From: Nemertoderma westbladi
Taxonomy: Eukaryota; Xenacoelomorpha; Nemertodermatida; Nemertodermatidae
Reading direction: 5' to 3'
Length of the DNA: 64,000 nucleotides
Assembly (NCBI GenBank): GCA_032718475.1
Contig: JAUCBJ010008947.1
Coordinates: 17,149 to 81,148 of the forward strand
Part shown: positions 11,330 to 20,996 of the stretch, one piece after another
How positions within the stretch are numbered: position 1 is the stretch's first letter
Layout of the letters: each line of letters opens with the position of its first letter
Notes under the pieces: model-generated
What the model was told of the DNA's origin: nothing
The model's input: only the letters and a program-made list of their open reading frames with translations
Databases searched by the model: none
Position numbers and translations under genes: made by a program

Positions 11330-12701
11330 TTACAGTTTGCCAGGTAAGTCTTGATTGTTGCTGTATGTGAGCTGTTGTAATTGCTTCAGTTTTATCCTGT
11401 ATGTACTTTTCCTGGCTGATGTTGTAGGCCAATTTAAGATCGTCCTTCGCTTTCTCAACCTTGTTAATGTTTTCGGTTGTTGGTTGTTCGGTTTTAACTT
11501 TGTAGGCTATCTTAAGATCTTCTCTCTTACAAGTAACCTCAGAGTTTTGCCATGGCACATACTGTTTTCGTTTAGATTTCTGGGGGATATGCCTCTTAGC
11601 TGATTCCTTGTGGGCTGTTATTATATTCTGGTATATTGAATCGGTGGATTGGTCTTCATCCATTGACTGAAGTGCTTCAAAGCGGTTTTGAACTTCTACT
11701 GTATAAGCATCCTTTACAGCATTGTCAGTTCTGAGTTTCTCCCAGTCATAGTTGATATGCTTGCTTGTCCTGGGTTTGCTGGCTCTCAAACTGAGTCTGA
11801 TCTCTGCAGTCACAATTCTGTGGTCCGAACCAATTAGGTTGAACGAGCTGTATGCCTCGCAGTTGATCATGCTATTTCTCCACTTTTTGTTTATAAAGAT
11901 GTAATCCAGTTTTGCTTTGGTTCCATTAGGGTATTGAAAGGTCCATAGCTTCCCCTTACTCTTTTCGAATGTGTTGTCTGTTGGTATCAATTCACATTCT
12001 TCCATTAGGTCTAAGAGTAAGTACCCATTTCTGTTAGAACTGGTGTTATAGGTGTAACCCTTGATGTCTTCTGGGCCAATTTGCGCATTCAGGTCACCAG
12101 CAATGACTTTAACATTGTGTTTCGGGATGTCCTTAATAAGTCCAGTCAGTTCTTCATAAAACTTGACTGCTTGTTCTGGCTCTGATGCATTGGTTGGACT
12201 GTAGCAACATATAACTGTTGTCTTGGGATTCCCATCAAATGTTGCGATCATAACCCTGGAATTTATAGATTCGATGTTGTTTAGGGTCTTAAGTGCAAAT
12301 GGGCTTAGCAGAATTCCTACTCCACCAATTGATGCATTGGCCGAGTTTCTTACTGCTGAGCTTGTTACTAACGTCCATCCATTTCCAATGTCATTGTACT
12401 TCATGGCAGTGTCTTCATGACAAATCCGATGTTCTTGGATGCAGATGATGTCGATGTTATATTCCATTGCCAGAGCGACCATGTCACCCTGTTTGCTATG
12501 TGCTTTCAGCGTGCGTGCGTTCATTGTAGCAATCTTTAGTGTCTTTTTACATTTCAACAGGTTGGTTCTTCTTTCTTCTCTGTCTTCTGTTCCAGTAGCC
12601 AATTTATCGACCCCAGCCTGGTGTACCACTGAGGGACGCGGTCCTTGTTGACCCGGGCGACGAACGAGCCGGTATTTCTCCTGGAGGGTTCTCATACTCA
12701 T
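11187..12701 (-). pseudogene. RTE copy 1: apurinic-like endonuclease part
   Basis: The 504-codon frame starts with ATG at 12701. The endonuclease domain (residues ~55-300) shows IATMNARTL, IICIQEHR with the catalytic Glu, CYSPTNA, IAGDLNAQIG (Asp and Asn), LDYIFI and GSDHRIVTAEI (Asp-His). The following ~180 residues form the linker before RT and end in the WKNHFSNLLGQ motif shared with copy 2. The domain nicks target DNA to prime reverse transcription; database proteins with this fold are often mislabelled 'craniofacial development protein 2'. The frame closes at 11187 because of the frameshift near 11205. In an intact element this and the RT would be one protein of about 1010 codons. Confidence 0.88.
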
Positions 12702-13188
12702 ATCTTTCAGTTGCGGGGGTAAACCGCTTGTGGTCGCAACTCCTACAAGCGTCTTCGCAGTAGGTCGCCGTTGGTTGATTACCTTCCGCCGACCTTGTCA
12801 GCATGTCTAGCCGTTGGTTGATTACCTTCCGCCTATCCATGGCCTACAGCCCTGCTGCCGACTGTAGGGGTCCATTTGTTACACCCTGAACCAAGTGTGC
12901 CTCCTGGGTTAGGTTACCTAACACTGGTAGAGGAGCATCCAGTATAGACAGGGTGGGGGCGTGTATCATCTCTAATGCAGATGCGTATCAAGCCTTTGCC
13001 TTCAATGGTGCCCTAGGCGCTATAGCCCTCAATGACTTATTTAGTTGACGGGGCTGAACCAACCCACTCTTGATCAACTAAATAATGAATAGGCTATGCT
13101 TATCGGGCCTGCCCTACTGGGCTGACAGCTACAGGTAGTACCACATTACTGCCATAGTGGTAGCAGGATCTGGGGACCTGACCTGACT

Positions 13189-14984
13189 AACTGATTCTTT
13201 ATAAGGCGCATTAATGTGCTTAGAAATGTATGTACAGTGCCTACTCCATGATCTCTCTCATCACTAATTACACAGTAACTGTAGGACACCAATTTTGTTG
13301 AACTTGGATCTTTAAGGTAAACAACAAAAGGATGAACTGTTGCCTGTGTGTTGTCCCAGTGATACCCTTGGACAGCATCTTGACAAACAAAACTGTAATT
13401 CTCAGCAAAGTCTAAGAGGATTATACAGTCTGAGGATGATAGTTCTTCTTTTAACTTTGAGGGCCTTTCTGATTGCATTTTAGATATGAATGAATGTGGC
13501 AAAGCATTATAAATTAGCTTAGAAGCAAAATCAATAAACTCATCAACAGTGCTTAGCTTGACAACAAGTTCAGAGTTAGAGGTCCATTGTCTATATTTAA
13601 TTTCTGAATCCAATTCAATGTCATTATCAGAAAATACATGCTCAAGAGCAGAAACAAGGGAAGGGATGCCCGGGCAATTTTGGCATTTGTGAAGCATACA
13701 GTCTCGATTGTCTAGTTCGCAAACAGCTTTATTGAAACAATCCTTATACGAAACATTGGAAGGAAGTGCTTCACACACCAGTTTCATGTTCTGATGTATT
13801 TGGCAAACACAGGTACTGTGTGCTCCATAATCTGAAACTGTAATACACCATTTTGGACGTAGTTCGCAAAATTTGGAGAAACCAAGTTTACACAGTGGGT
13901 GTATCTTCTTAAATTCGATATACAGCTCACTCAGGTTTGTTAAAATAAGCGTTTTTTGGATATGGACACGTTTTTTTAAATCATCTGAGTAAACTGATTT
14001 AAATTATTTTTTTCCTGGGCACTGCCTTGAAAATTCATCATCTTGGTAAAAAGATGAGACTATGTCTACAATTTCCTTACTAATTGTTCTGGATCCTTGT
14101 TTCTTTTCTACATTTGGAAGTAACCCGTGTTCATTGCGTAATTTTCGAGCTTGCTTAGCAGTCCAATTTGTCACTTGAAATTCACACACCACTTTCTGTA
14201 TTGTCCAACTCTGTGGAGCAAGTGTAAGAAGTTTAATTTTTTCCTTTGTAGTATTTGCTAGTGAAACTTGAACTTTTAATCCTGTTACAAGTCTACTACA
14301 ATCTGAACAATTTTCAGAAACTGGTTCCATCGTAGAAGAAGACTGCAAAGCATTGTGTTCTAAATTTAATGCCTTATGTAGTTTTGATCTAACTGCATCA
14401 TCAATCTCAGCTGCTTTGCGTTTCCCATACAATTCTCGTGGTCCAGTACTATGGGATTTAATTGGACTAATCCCAAGATTTGTAACTGTTAGATTGAGAT
14501 TGTCTCGAGCTTCTAAGTACTCCGTTTCAGAATCAGCAGATGAGAGTGAGCTGCGAATATCCTCACAAATAATATCCGTTTTCTGCTTGTCATTGACTCC
14601 TTTCCTGCAGTTTGTACATAACTTTTCGCCAGGTTTAAAATTTCGTTCAGGAAATGCAGAATTAAGGTACACAGAAAGGTCTAGATCAATTTCTCGCAGG
14701 TCTTTCTTAACGAGCTGTTTATGAGTTTGAAATGGATCACAACAGTTTTTTTGAAAGGAAGAAAACTTATCCAGGAAGTATTTCTCATGATGAAAACAGA
14801 CTGTCTCATCCTTGACATCCTCTGGCTTAATTAATACATCAGAACGGCCCAATAGAATTGCTAGGGACTCTGTGGATAGTTCTTTAATTAATTTTAAACC
14901 TTTATGTCTCGTGTACGATAATTTATGACAGGCTTCTTCCGTATTACTTATTACACCGATTGAGCAATAGTTCATGTTGACCAA
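13189..14984 (-). pseudogene. N-terminal and central part of TTAA-transposon transposase
   Basis: One reading frame from ATG 14984 to the RTE insertion at 13203/13189, broken only by a TAA at 14004-14006. The N-terminal part has a cysteine-rich segment (QKNCCDPFQTHK, KLCTNCRKG). After the stop, the same frame goes on through the conserved stretch FSKFCELRPKWCI, CVCQIHQNMKL and CILLDFAENYSFVCQDAVQG, which holds the first probable catalytic Asp, then HPFVVYLKD. The match to the 8839-9655 part in frame and family order shows a protein of roughly 860 residues. The few codons 13188-13146 at the apparent C-terminus belong to the RTE 5' end. One nonsense codon plus the insertion inactivate it. Confidence 0.8.
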
Positions 14985-16256
14985 TACGATTGAGTAATAG
15001 TTGTTTACTAGTGTTAGTAGGATAAATATATAATTTTAAGTAAAATATTGGTATTGCAATGCAGAATGTTAGCTCTTAAAAGAACTGTTTTGGTTAAATA
15101 TAGCTGGTTTATAAATTTAGTAAAATTATGAGTGTGCAGTAGCTGCTCTAAAATTACAGAAAGCAAAATTAAGAGACAAGAGCAAGATCAGATGAGGAAC
15201 TTAAAAACTTTAAAAAAAGTGATGAATTTCTCAATTGTTCCTGCTTTTATAGCGGAAGGTAATTCTAGATTAACCAATCAGGTGGCAGTATTTGGAGAGT
15301 TACCCAGGATGTATCCAATAGGAAGACGCATTGAGTATCACCTGCCTAAGAAAGCTTGTTCTAGTAAAGTTTTATGAAAAATACGAGGATGAAGGTGTTT
15401 ACAAGGAATATTACTTAAAAAAATATATTAATTGAAAATGGAAATTAATACAATTATTAATTTTATTGATTAAATTAATTTTTCATATTTTCTTATATAA
15501 TAGATAGATAGGGCCTATTTTTTTCTTATTTATTAATTTGATCCAACTGTAATTGCTAGCACAGATTAATACAGCTCATATTTTATTTTTTTCTTATTAC
15601 AGTTGATATCACCATTTCATATTTAACCGCCCGGTTACTTTTTTAGACAAATATTTGAACACAAATATTATAATGAAGTTGTCAAATACGCATAGATTTT
15701 GTTTTAGAATTTCGAATACAATAGTGTTGTGGTTTAGCATACAAAGTTTCATCACCTAAGTGACAGTGCCACACATGTTTTTATGTCCCTGAAAACCCTT
15801 AATTTTTCAGTCGCGGACAAAATGAAATTTAAAATATATCACAAGAAAACATTAAAAATTCATATTTTTGATGACATTTTCGGATTCAGCACAGAAAATT
15901 ACCCCCATAACAAAATTTACACCCCATACAGAGCAATTTGAATTGGATTTTTTAAAATTATGGCGTAAAAAATAATGTCGCGAATGTGTGCGGTCATGCG
16001 AAAACTTGAATTTTTCAAATAGTCATATCTTGACTTCTACTCAATATTTCTGAGAAATGTTTTTTTTGTTCTTCATATCTTAAACCCATCATCAATCTCT
16101 CCAAAAATTAGACTGATCCAAGACATGGTGGTTTTTAACATTGGTCGTTTTGATATGGACTGACCCTTAAGACAAAGCCGTGGTTTAATCAATCGACAAA
16201 CTCGAACTAATAAACTCGTAGTCGGCAGATCACATATAGAGAGTCATTAACAGGGA

Positions 16257-16448
16257 ATGGAAGTATCGATCACACCCATTGATATAATCCAAGTTGAGCC
16301 AGGAATCTGGCACGTCGAAGTTGAAGTACAAGGAACGAACGTCGGACGATTCAGGATTACCGTTCGGGTAGTCCAAGCTGAATACGAGACCTACGAAGAA
16401 CTATTTTACGACATCGCATATCTAGCTATCAACGAGGCGCTAGAATGA
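16257..16448 (+). CDS. Small ORF upstream of BEL-1 gag, ATGA overlap
   Basis: The 63-codon frame has acidic and beta-rich composition (PGIWHVEVEVQG, FRITVRVVQAEYETYEEL). Its stop overlaps the ATG of gag in the sequence ATGA (16445-16448). No family recognised. The tight overlap and absence of damage, in an element where gag and pol are damaged, suggest it is a real part of the element, perhaps translated before gag by termination-reinitiation. It could also be an N-terminal exon-like piece of gag joined by frameshifting. Moderate confidence that it is coding, none on function. Confidence 0.5.
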   Translation: MEVSITPIDIIQVEPGIWHVEVEVQGTNVGRFRITVRVVQAEYETYEELFYDIAYLAINEALE

Positions 16449-16801
16449 CGACGAATAACGTCTCCGATACCAATGAGATGGACCACCACACAGACTCGGA
16501 AGCCGACGAGGTACCGAACGTAAAGAACATGACCCATCGCCTAGGCGCTCTCAAAGGCGGAGTCACTCGAGCGTATCAACGTATAGAGAAACAACTCAAG
16601 GGAGTCAAAACCCCCCTCAATGAGATACAAACTCAGCTACAGAATATCCGAAGTATCTTACAACGATATGAGAGGAAGATACAGGCATACCAAGAACTCA
16701 TCCCCACCACCGATCAGGTAAACTACCCCAGATTGGAAGAACACGTTGTACATCTAGATGAATTCCGCAAGATGGCGAGGCTACGAGGAACAGTACTATA
16801 A
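16445..16801 (+). pseudogene. BEL-1 gag, N-terminal fragment
   Basis: 118 codons. After an acidic start comes THRLGALKGGVTRAYQRIEK and a heptad-like helical stretch ending in EHVVHLDEF, the usual N-terminal pattern of BEL/Pao Gag. Gag forms the cytoplasmic particle. The frame is lost at about 16790; the continuation (RDRLREQRALALKA) is in the frame 16758-17000. Confidence 0.7.
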
Positions 16802-17074
16802 GAGAACTGAAAGAACAGACGCAGAATCGGTGCGAACCTCCAGCACCAGGACAGCAATTCATCGAAAGAGAACGGGGTCCTCAAGGCACCAGCACTCCAG
16901 CGCTAGGAGCAAGGTGTCCAGTTCAGCGCGCAGTTCTCAAGGGGGTCAGCCACTCCGAGACCGGCTACGAGAACAGAGGGCATTGGCCCTTAAAGCTTGA
17001 ATGGAAGACGAATATGTTCAACTGCAGATGGAACAGGATGTATTAGCAGCCGAAATGCAAAAACGAGAGGCCAA
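16802..17074 (+). pseudogene. BEL-1 gag continuation, cut by RTE copy 2
   Basis: The frame open from 16758 to the TGA at 16998 is Ser/Arg/Gln-rich and ends LRDRLREQRALALKA. After the TGA an in-frame ATG (17001) restarts MEDEYVQLQMEQD, and the RTE insertion cuts it at 17074. The last 147 bp (16928-17074) recur at 20850-20996 on the other side of the insertion. Confidence 0.7.
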
Positions 17075-20000
17075 CTACTAGGATCGGCATGCTGCATTGC
17101 AGCTGCATTTTTAAGAATGCTATGCCGGCTTGTCAACAAAATTGCACCGCCACAACTCCCTATCACCCATGACATTTGCTAGATCATCCGCATCTTTAAG
17201 GCCAGTGTCCTTTAAGATGCGTCTCAAGAAAGTCATGGGCTGTCCACCATGCTTATTCACTCCATGAGGCTGCCAAAGTACAAGATTATGCACTGGCTGG
17301 TCCTCACGGCGAAAGCAATGTCCTGCAAAGCGGAGGCGATTTTGTTCTAGTGTCAAGCTTGGGGGAACCAATGAGACACCTCCAATGTTATATAGTGTCT
17401 GGTTGGAGATGTGTGCATTGTACTTGACACAATGTACCCGGCGTAGCATTCTTGTGAATGTGCCATCCAGAGATTTGGTGTCCTCAGCAGTTAGAGCCCA
17501 GCATGGACTCCCGTAGAGGAGTACTGGAACTACTGCTGCTCTGAATAATCGGACCTTAAGTTTCCGATTAATTCTAGGTGACTTCCAAATCCTGGAAAGC
17601 CTATTCAAGGCTGCCCATGCCTTTCCCTTACGTATTCGAAGGTCCTCACCTGACTTCCGGATCCATGATCCCAGGTAACAGAAGTCGTCCACATGCTCAA
17701 GCATACCATCCTTTGAGCTTATGCTCATCCGATCAGAGACTTGCTGAGGACTTTCAAAGTTAACTGTCAGAATTTTTGTCTTTCTGGAGTTAATAAAAAG
17801 ACCAACACTAGAAGCAGCATGTTCTAATGAGCTGAGGAGCCGCTGGGCTCCCTCTAATGATTCTGAGAGTACTCCTAAGTCATCAGCAAAGTCTAGATCA
17901 GTTAGGTACTTCGCAGGATTTCCTCGACTTCTGGAGCCAGTAGGTGGAGTTATCATCACCCCATCATCATTATGATGATCTAAGGACATGCGTAGAACAT
18001 AGTCAACCACAATAATGAACAAGAATGGTGCAAGTGTGTCTCCTTGGAGGACGCCCCATAACACTTCAAATGGTTCTGTGTCACCATCAACAGTAGACAC
18101 AAATGTTGTCGAACCATCGTATACTGATCTGATTGCTGCAATAATTTCACCAGGAATCCCATATAATGAAAGTATGCTGAACATACGTGAGCGAGAGACT
18201 GAATCAAAGGCCTTGAAGAAGTCAACAAAGATAACAGCCAGATGCCTGTCTTTCTTTTTTGATAACTCTTCAATTATCCTTCTAAGTGCCAAAATGGGCT
18301 CCATGGTCCCACGACCTTTACGGAACCCATTCTGATTTCCACGTAGCAGTCTCTCAATGGGATCCCTGATGCGATTTAATAGAATTCTATTGTATAGTTT
18401 TGCAGCAATCGAGATCAATGAGATTCCCCGAAAAGAACCATAGAGTGTTAGGTTGCCCTTCTTGGGAACTGGCACCAACTTATTTGTTTTCATTTCTTGT
18501 GGGACTCTTGTTGTACGGTACATATCTACTATGATGGGATAGATGAGCTTTAAACACTCAGGTATTTTAAAGACCTCAGGGGGAACACCATCTACTCCAC
18601 TGGCACGATTGGTCTTAATGCTCTTTGCAGCAGCCTTCACTTCTGCAAAGGAGATATCGCCAATGGGAATATCTGGGAGTACAGACTCAGACACTTTTAC
18701 TTCTATAAAGTTATCAGGCAATACCCTGTCATTATTGAGGAGCTTTTCAAAGTGGGCTTTCCAACCATTGAGGCGATCGGCTGGTGATTCAGCCTTAACC
18801 TTGGTGGTTGGTTGGCTTTTCCGCCCAGTAAGCAGATTGATCGATTTCCATGCCTGGGATGATTGCCTGCTGTCGTCAGCATCATTGATGGCATCAACCT
18901 GTTGGTTTATTAGCTCCTGTAGATTAACAGAGTACTGCCTGTTCAGGGACCTAGATGCAGCTTTAACTGCATTCTTGGCCGCTGTAGTCTGTTTGAGTCG
19001 GGACTCTTTCTGCGCCTTATGAAGGTCATTTCGGCACTTCTGAATTTTGTTGTCAGTCCAAGGGGCCCTTTTCCTGTTTCGAGGGTATACAGGAACTGTT
19101 TCTGCAGCTGCTAACTTAACTGCTTCTGTAAAGGCAGTATAGCCCTCACAGTGATCTGCCGCCTCAGAGGCAAGAGCCTCATACCTGTTGCTTAGCTGTA
19201 GTGTGAAGCTGGATCTCACACTTGGCTGTTGCAACAGAGAGGACCAGTCATGCCGTGGCAAGGCAGATTTCGTTGTTCTGCTAGCACGCAGACTAAGTCT
19301 TACCTTGGCCACAATAAGGCGGTGATCACTGGAGAAGGGTCGAAGTGTAAATGCATTACAGTCTTGTATAGAGCTCCTGTATTTCCTACGAAACAGAATA
19401 TGGTCTATCTGGGACTTGTGACCACTGGGTCCACTATGAGTCCATAGCTTTCCAGTTCGCTTCTTGAACTGGGTTCCAGCCGAAAACAATCCATTTCCAG
19501 AGATAAAATCCTGAAGATGGACAGAATTTCGGTTAACACTATTGCTATAGACCCAGGGCGATGTAGGTGATTGATGCAGACTTGCATTAAAGTCTCCCAG
19601 GAATGTTAAGAATGCATGCTGATCCACTCCATCAGTTGCTGCTTGTAGATTGTGGTAGAAATTTTCCACCTCCTCTACAGGGGCAACACTAGTTGGAGAG
19701 TAGCACACAATCAGAACCACCTTAGGAAACTTCTTAGCCAGTCTTCCAGAACATGAGAAGTGGCAACGGATGATGCGGTTAGAGATTTGGTCTATTTTGT
19801 CCAATGCTGCATGTGCAGTTGGATTCATCAATAGACCAATTCCACCATTGCCACTATCATCTGCTGACGCGAGGGCAAGTCGCCAACCGCCCCCCATGTC
19901 CTTAATCAGAACCTCATCAGTCTGTCCAGTCTGCATTCGGTGCTCTTGAACACCCACTGCGCTAAGAGAAAGCTTATCTGCCAAGGCAGTCAGCTCACCT

Positions 20001-20849
20001 TGTCGCATTGGGGACCCGAGTGTTAGGGTGTTTACTGAGGCTAGTCTAGTGACTTGCCTCAGATTCACCAATGGCTTTGTTGGTCGGGGTGGAACATGAG
20101 AGTAGCCTCCAACTCCAGAATCCCTCTCCCCATCACAATCTGGCCTCCCTGGTGACCCAGGGTTTGGGCCAGAAAGGTCATCAGGAAAGGGACTCAAAGA
20201 ATTGTTGGCTGCTCTCTCTCCAGTAGGGGGTGAGACAGGCAGCCGGTCAGGAGTTAACTGACGCCTGTGAGGCCGATTGTGTCCGGTAATTCCACTGGCC
20301 TCTAGTGGCCGGACCTCCGCATTGCTAATGTAATCCATAGTGGGGGTTGGGGGGTGCTTTTTTGCCGAGTCAGCTCTCGGGGCAAATACCACACCCTGGT
20401 TTGCCATTCCACAGGGTGGGTGTCGCAATGGAGTCAGATATGAGGCCCATCACCCATATCTACTCTGGCGTACATGACCCACCATTGGCTGTTGCAGCTC
20501 ATCTGCTGGGTCATGCCCTGTACCCTTGCTGCCAGGTGCAGGTCGCAGTGAAGTGCCCTCAGAGTGGACATGAGAACACTCTACTCCTAACCAGCCATTG
20601 GTAGATCACCATCTGCCTGGTCAGGCCATATACCCCTGCAGCCAAGTATATGGGTCCTTAATCCAGGACCAAGGGCGTCCTTATCCCAGAACGAAGGGGG
20701 TCCTAGTTACAGGACCAGATTTGCCCTAGTAAGAGGGTCTATGCAGCTACAGGTGGCACCTCCTTTATGCTGCATGGAGGTGGCAAGTTTTCTTGATCAA
20801 TGACCTAGAATACCTGACCTGACCTAAAGTTCTCAAGGCGCAAAGAAAG
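17075..20849 (-). mobile_element. RTE-like non-LTR retrotransposon (copy 2), coding region intact
   Basis: Inserted in BEL-1 gag. The flanking 147 bp are duplicated without a visible difference (16928-17074 and 20850-20996). Reading leftward, the element proper starts with AGGTCAGGTCAGGT (about 20814-20827), nearly the same 5' start as copy 1, and ends CCTAGTAGT, the same tail type. Between the element start and the right duplicate lie about 22 bp (20828-20849) that repeat nearby target sequence (AGTTCTCAAGGCGC), as junction filler. Copy 2 is related to copy 1 but clearly a different family at protein level. Confidence 0.9.
17120..20428 (-). CDS. RTE copy 2 ORF: endonuclease and reverse transcriptase, 1102 codons
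   Basis: Single open frame from ATG 20428. Residues ~1-120 are Pro/Ser-rich. The endonuclease (~125-370) has SVNTLTLGSPMRQGEL, VGVQEHR (catalytic Glu), FLGDFNASL, IDHILFRRK and FSSDHRLIVAKVRLSLRASR. The linker (~370-620) ends in NGWKAHFEKLL. The RT (~625-900) has NRASGVDGVPPEVFK, VPVPKKGN, FRGISLISIAAKLYNRIL, NGFRKGRGT, VDFFKAFDSV, WGVLQGDTLAPFLF and LDFADDLGVLS with the catalytic DD near residue 843. A C-terminal RRVHCVKYN and RLRFAGHCFR region follows. No stop or missing catalytic residue was seen, so it may encode active protein. An earlier ATG choice is possible; residues before the endonuclease are not conserved. Confidence 0.92.
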   Translation of the reverse strand: MRHPPCGMANQGVVFAPRADSAKKHPPTPTMDYISNAEVRPLEASGITGHNRPHRRQLTPDRLPVSPPTGERAANNSLSPFPDDLSGPNPGSPGRPDCDGERDSGVGGYSHVPPRPTKPLVNLRQVTRLASVNTLTLGSPMRQGELTALADKLSLSAVGVQEHRMQTGQTDEVLIKDMGGGWRLALASADDSGNGGIGLLMNPTAHAALDKIDQISNRIIRCHFSCSGRLAKKFPKVVLIVCYSPTSVAPVEEVENFYHNLQAATDGVDQHAFLTFLGDFNASLHQSPTSPWVYSNSVNRNSVHLQDFISGNGLFSAGTQFKKRTGKLWTHSGPSGHKSQIDHILFRRKYRSSIQDCNAFTLRPFSSDHRLIVAKVRLSLRASRTTKSALPRHDWSSLLQQPSVRSSFTLQLSNRYEALASEAADHCEGYTAFTEAVKLAAAETVPVYPRNRKRAPWTDNKIQKCRNDLHKAQKESRLKQTTAAKNAVKAASRSLNRQYSVNLQELINQQVDAINDADDSRQSSQAWKSINLLTGRKSQPTTKVKAESPADRLNGWKAHFEKLLNNDRVLPDNFIEVKVSESVLPDIPIGDISFAEVKAAAKSIKTNRASGVDGVPPEVFKIPECLKLIYPIIVDMYRTTRVPQEMKTNKLVPVPKKGNLTLYGSFRGISLISIAAKLYNRILLNRIRDPIERLLRGNQNGFRKGRGTMEPILALRRIIEELSKKKDRHLAVIFVDFFKAFDSVSRSRMFSILSLYGIPGEIIAAIRSVYDGSTTFVSTVDGDTEPFEVLWGVLQGDTLAPFLFIIVVDYVLRMSLDHHNDDGVMITPPTGSRSRGNPAKYLTDLDFADDLGVLSESLEGAQRLLSSLEHAASSVGLFINSRKTKILTVNFESPQQVSDRMSISSKDGMLEHVDDFCYLGSWIRKSGEDLRIRKGKAWAALNRLSRIWKSPRINRKLKVRLFRAAVVPVLLYGSPCWALTAEDTKSLDGTFTRMLRRVHCVKYNAHISNQTLYNIGGVSLVPPSLTLEQNRLRFAGHCFRREDQPVHNLVLWQPHGVNKHGGQPMTFLRRILKDTGLKDADDLANVMGDRELWRCNFVDKPA

Positions 20850-20996
20850 GCGCAGTTCTCAAGGGGGTCAGCCACTCCGAGACCGGCTACGAGAACAGAG
20901 GGCATTGGCCCTTAAAGCTTGAATGGAAGACGAATATGTTCAACTGCAGATGGAACAGGATGTATTAGCAGCCGAAATGCAAAAACGAGAGGCCAA
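20850..20996 (+). repeat. 147-bp direct duplication, right copy (left copy 16928-17074)
   Basis: From GCGCAGTTCTCAAGGGGG to GAGAGGCCAA this matches 16928-17074 base for base as far as I can read. It consists of gag coding sequence and flanks RTE copy 2 on the right. It is the target-site duplication of that insertion, far longer than the 15 bp of copy 1. Confidence 0.85.

Larger units (their letters stand above)
9656..13188 (-). mobile_element. RTE-like non-LTR retrotransposon (copy 1), full length
   Basis: Flanked by an exact 15-bp duplication AACTGATTCTTTATA (9641-9655 and 13189-13203). Reading leftward, the 5' end is GTCAGGTCAGGTCC and the 3' end is a short microsatellite tail CTAGTAGTAGTAG. 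A microsatellite tail, apurinic-type endonuclease and single RT with FADD motif fit the RTE group. Length is 3533 bp. The 5' untranslated part (about 12702-13188) contains a tandem 44-bp duplication (about 12766-12834, GCCGTTGGTTGATTACC twice). It inserted into the transposase gene of the TTAA transposon and broke it. Confidence 0.93.
8194..16166 (-). mobile_element. TTAA-target DNA transposon (Kolobok-like?), interrupted by an RTE element
   Basis: Inverted ends: 8194 onward reads GGGTCAGTCCATAT then, after one mismatch, AAAACGACCAA. The reverse complement of the sequence ending at 16166 reads the same. Both ends are flanked by TTAA (8190-8193 and 16167-16170), the target duplication typical of piggyBac and Kolobok elements. 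The ends begin with GGG, whereas piggyBac ends begin with CCC, so Kolobok or an undescribed TTAA family fits better. Without the RTE insertion it would be about 4.4 kb. It encodes one transposase-like protein on the minus strand. The subterminal stretches 8194-8838 and 14985-16166 are AT-rich and appear non-coding. It lies inside the BEL-1 leader, so it inserted after BEL-1. Confidence 0.85.
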
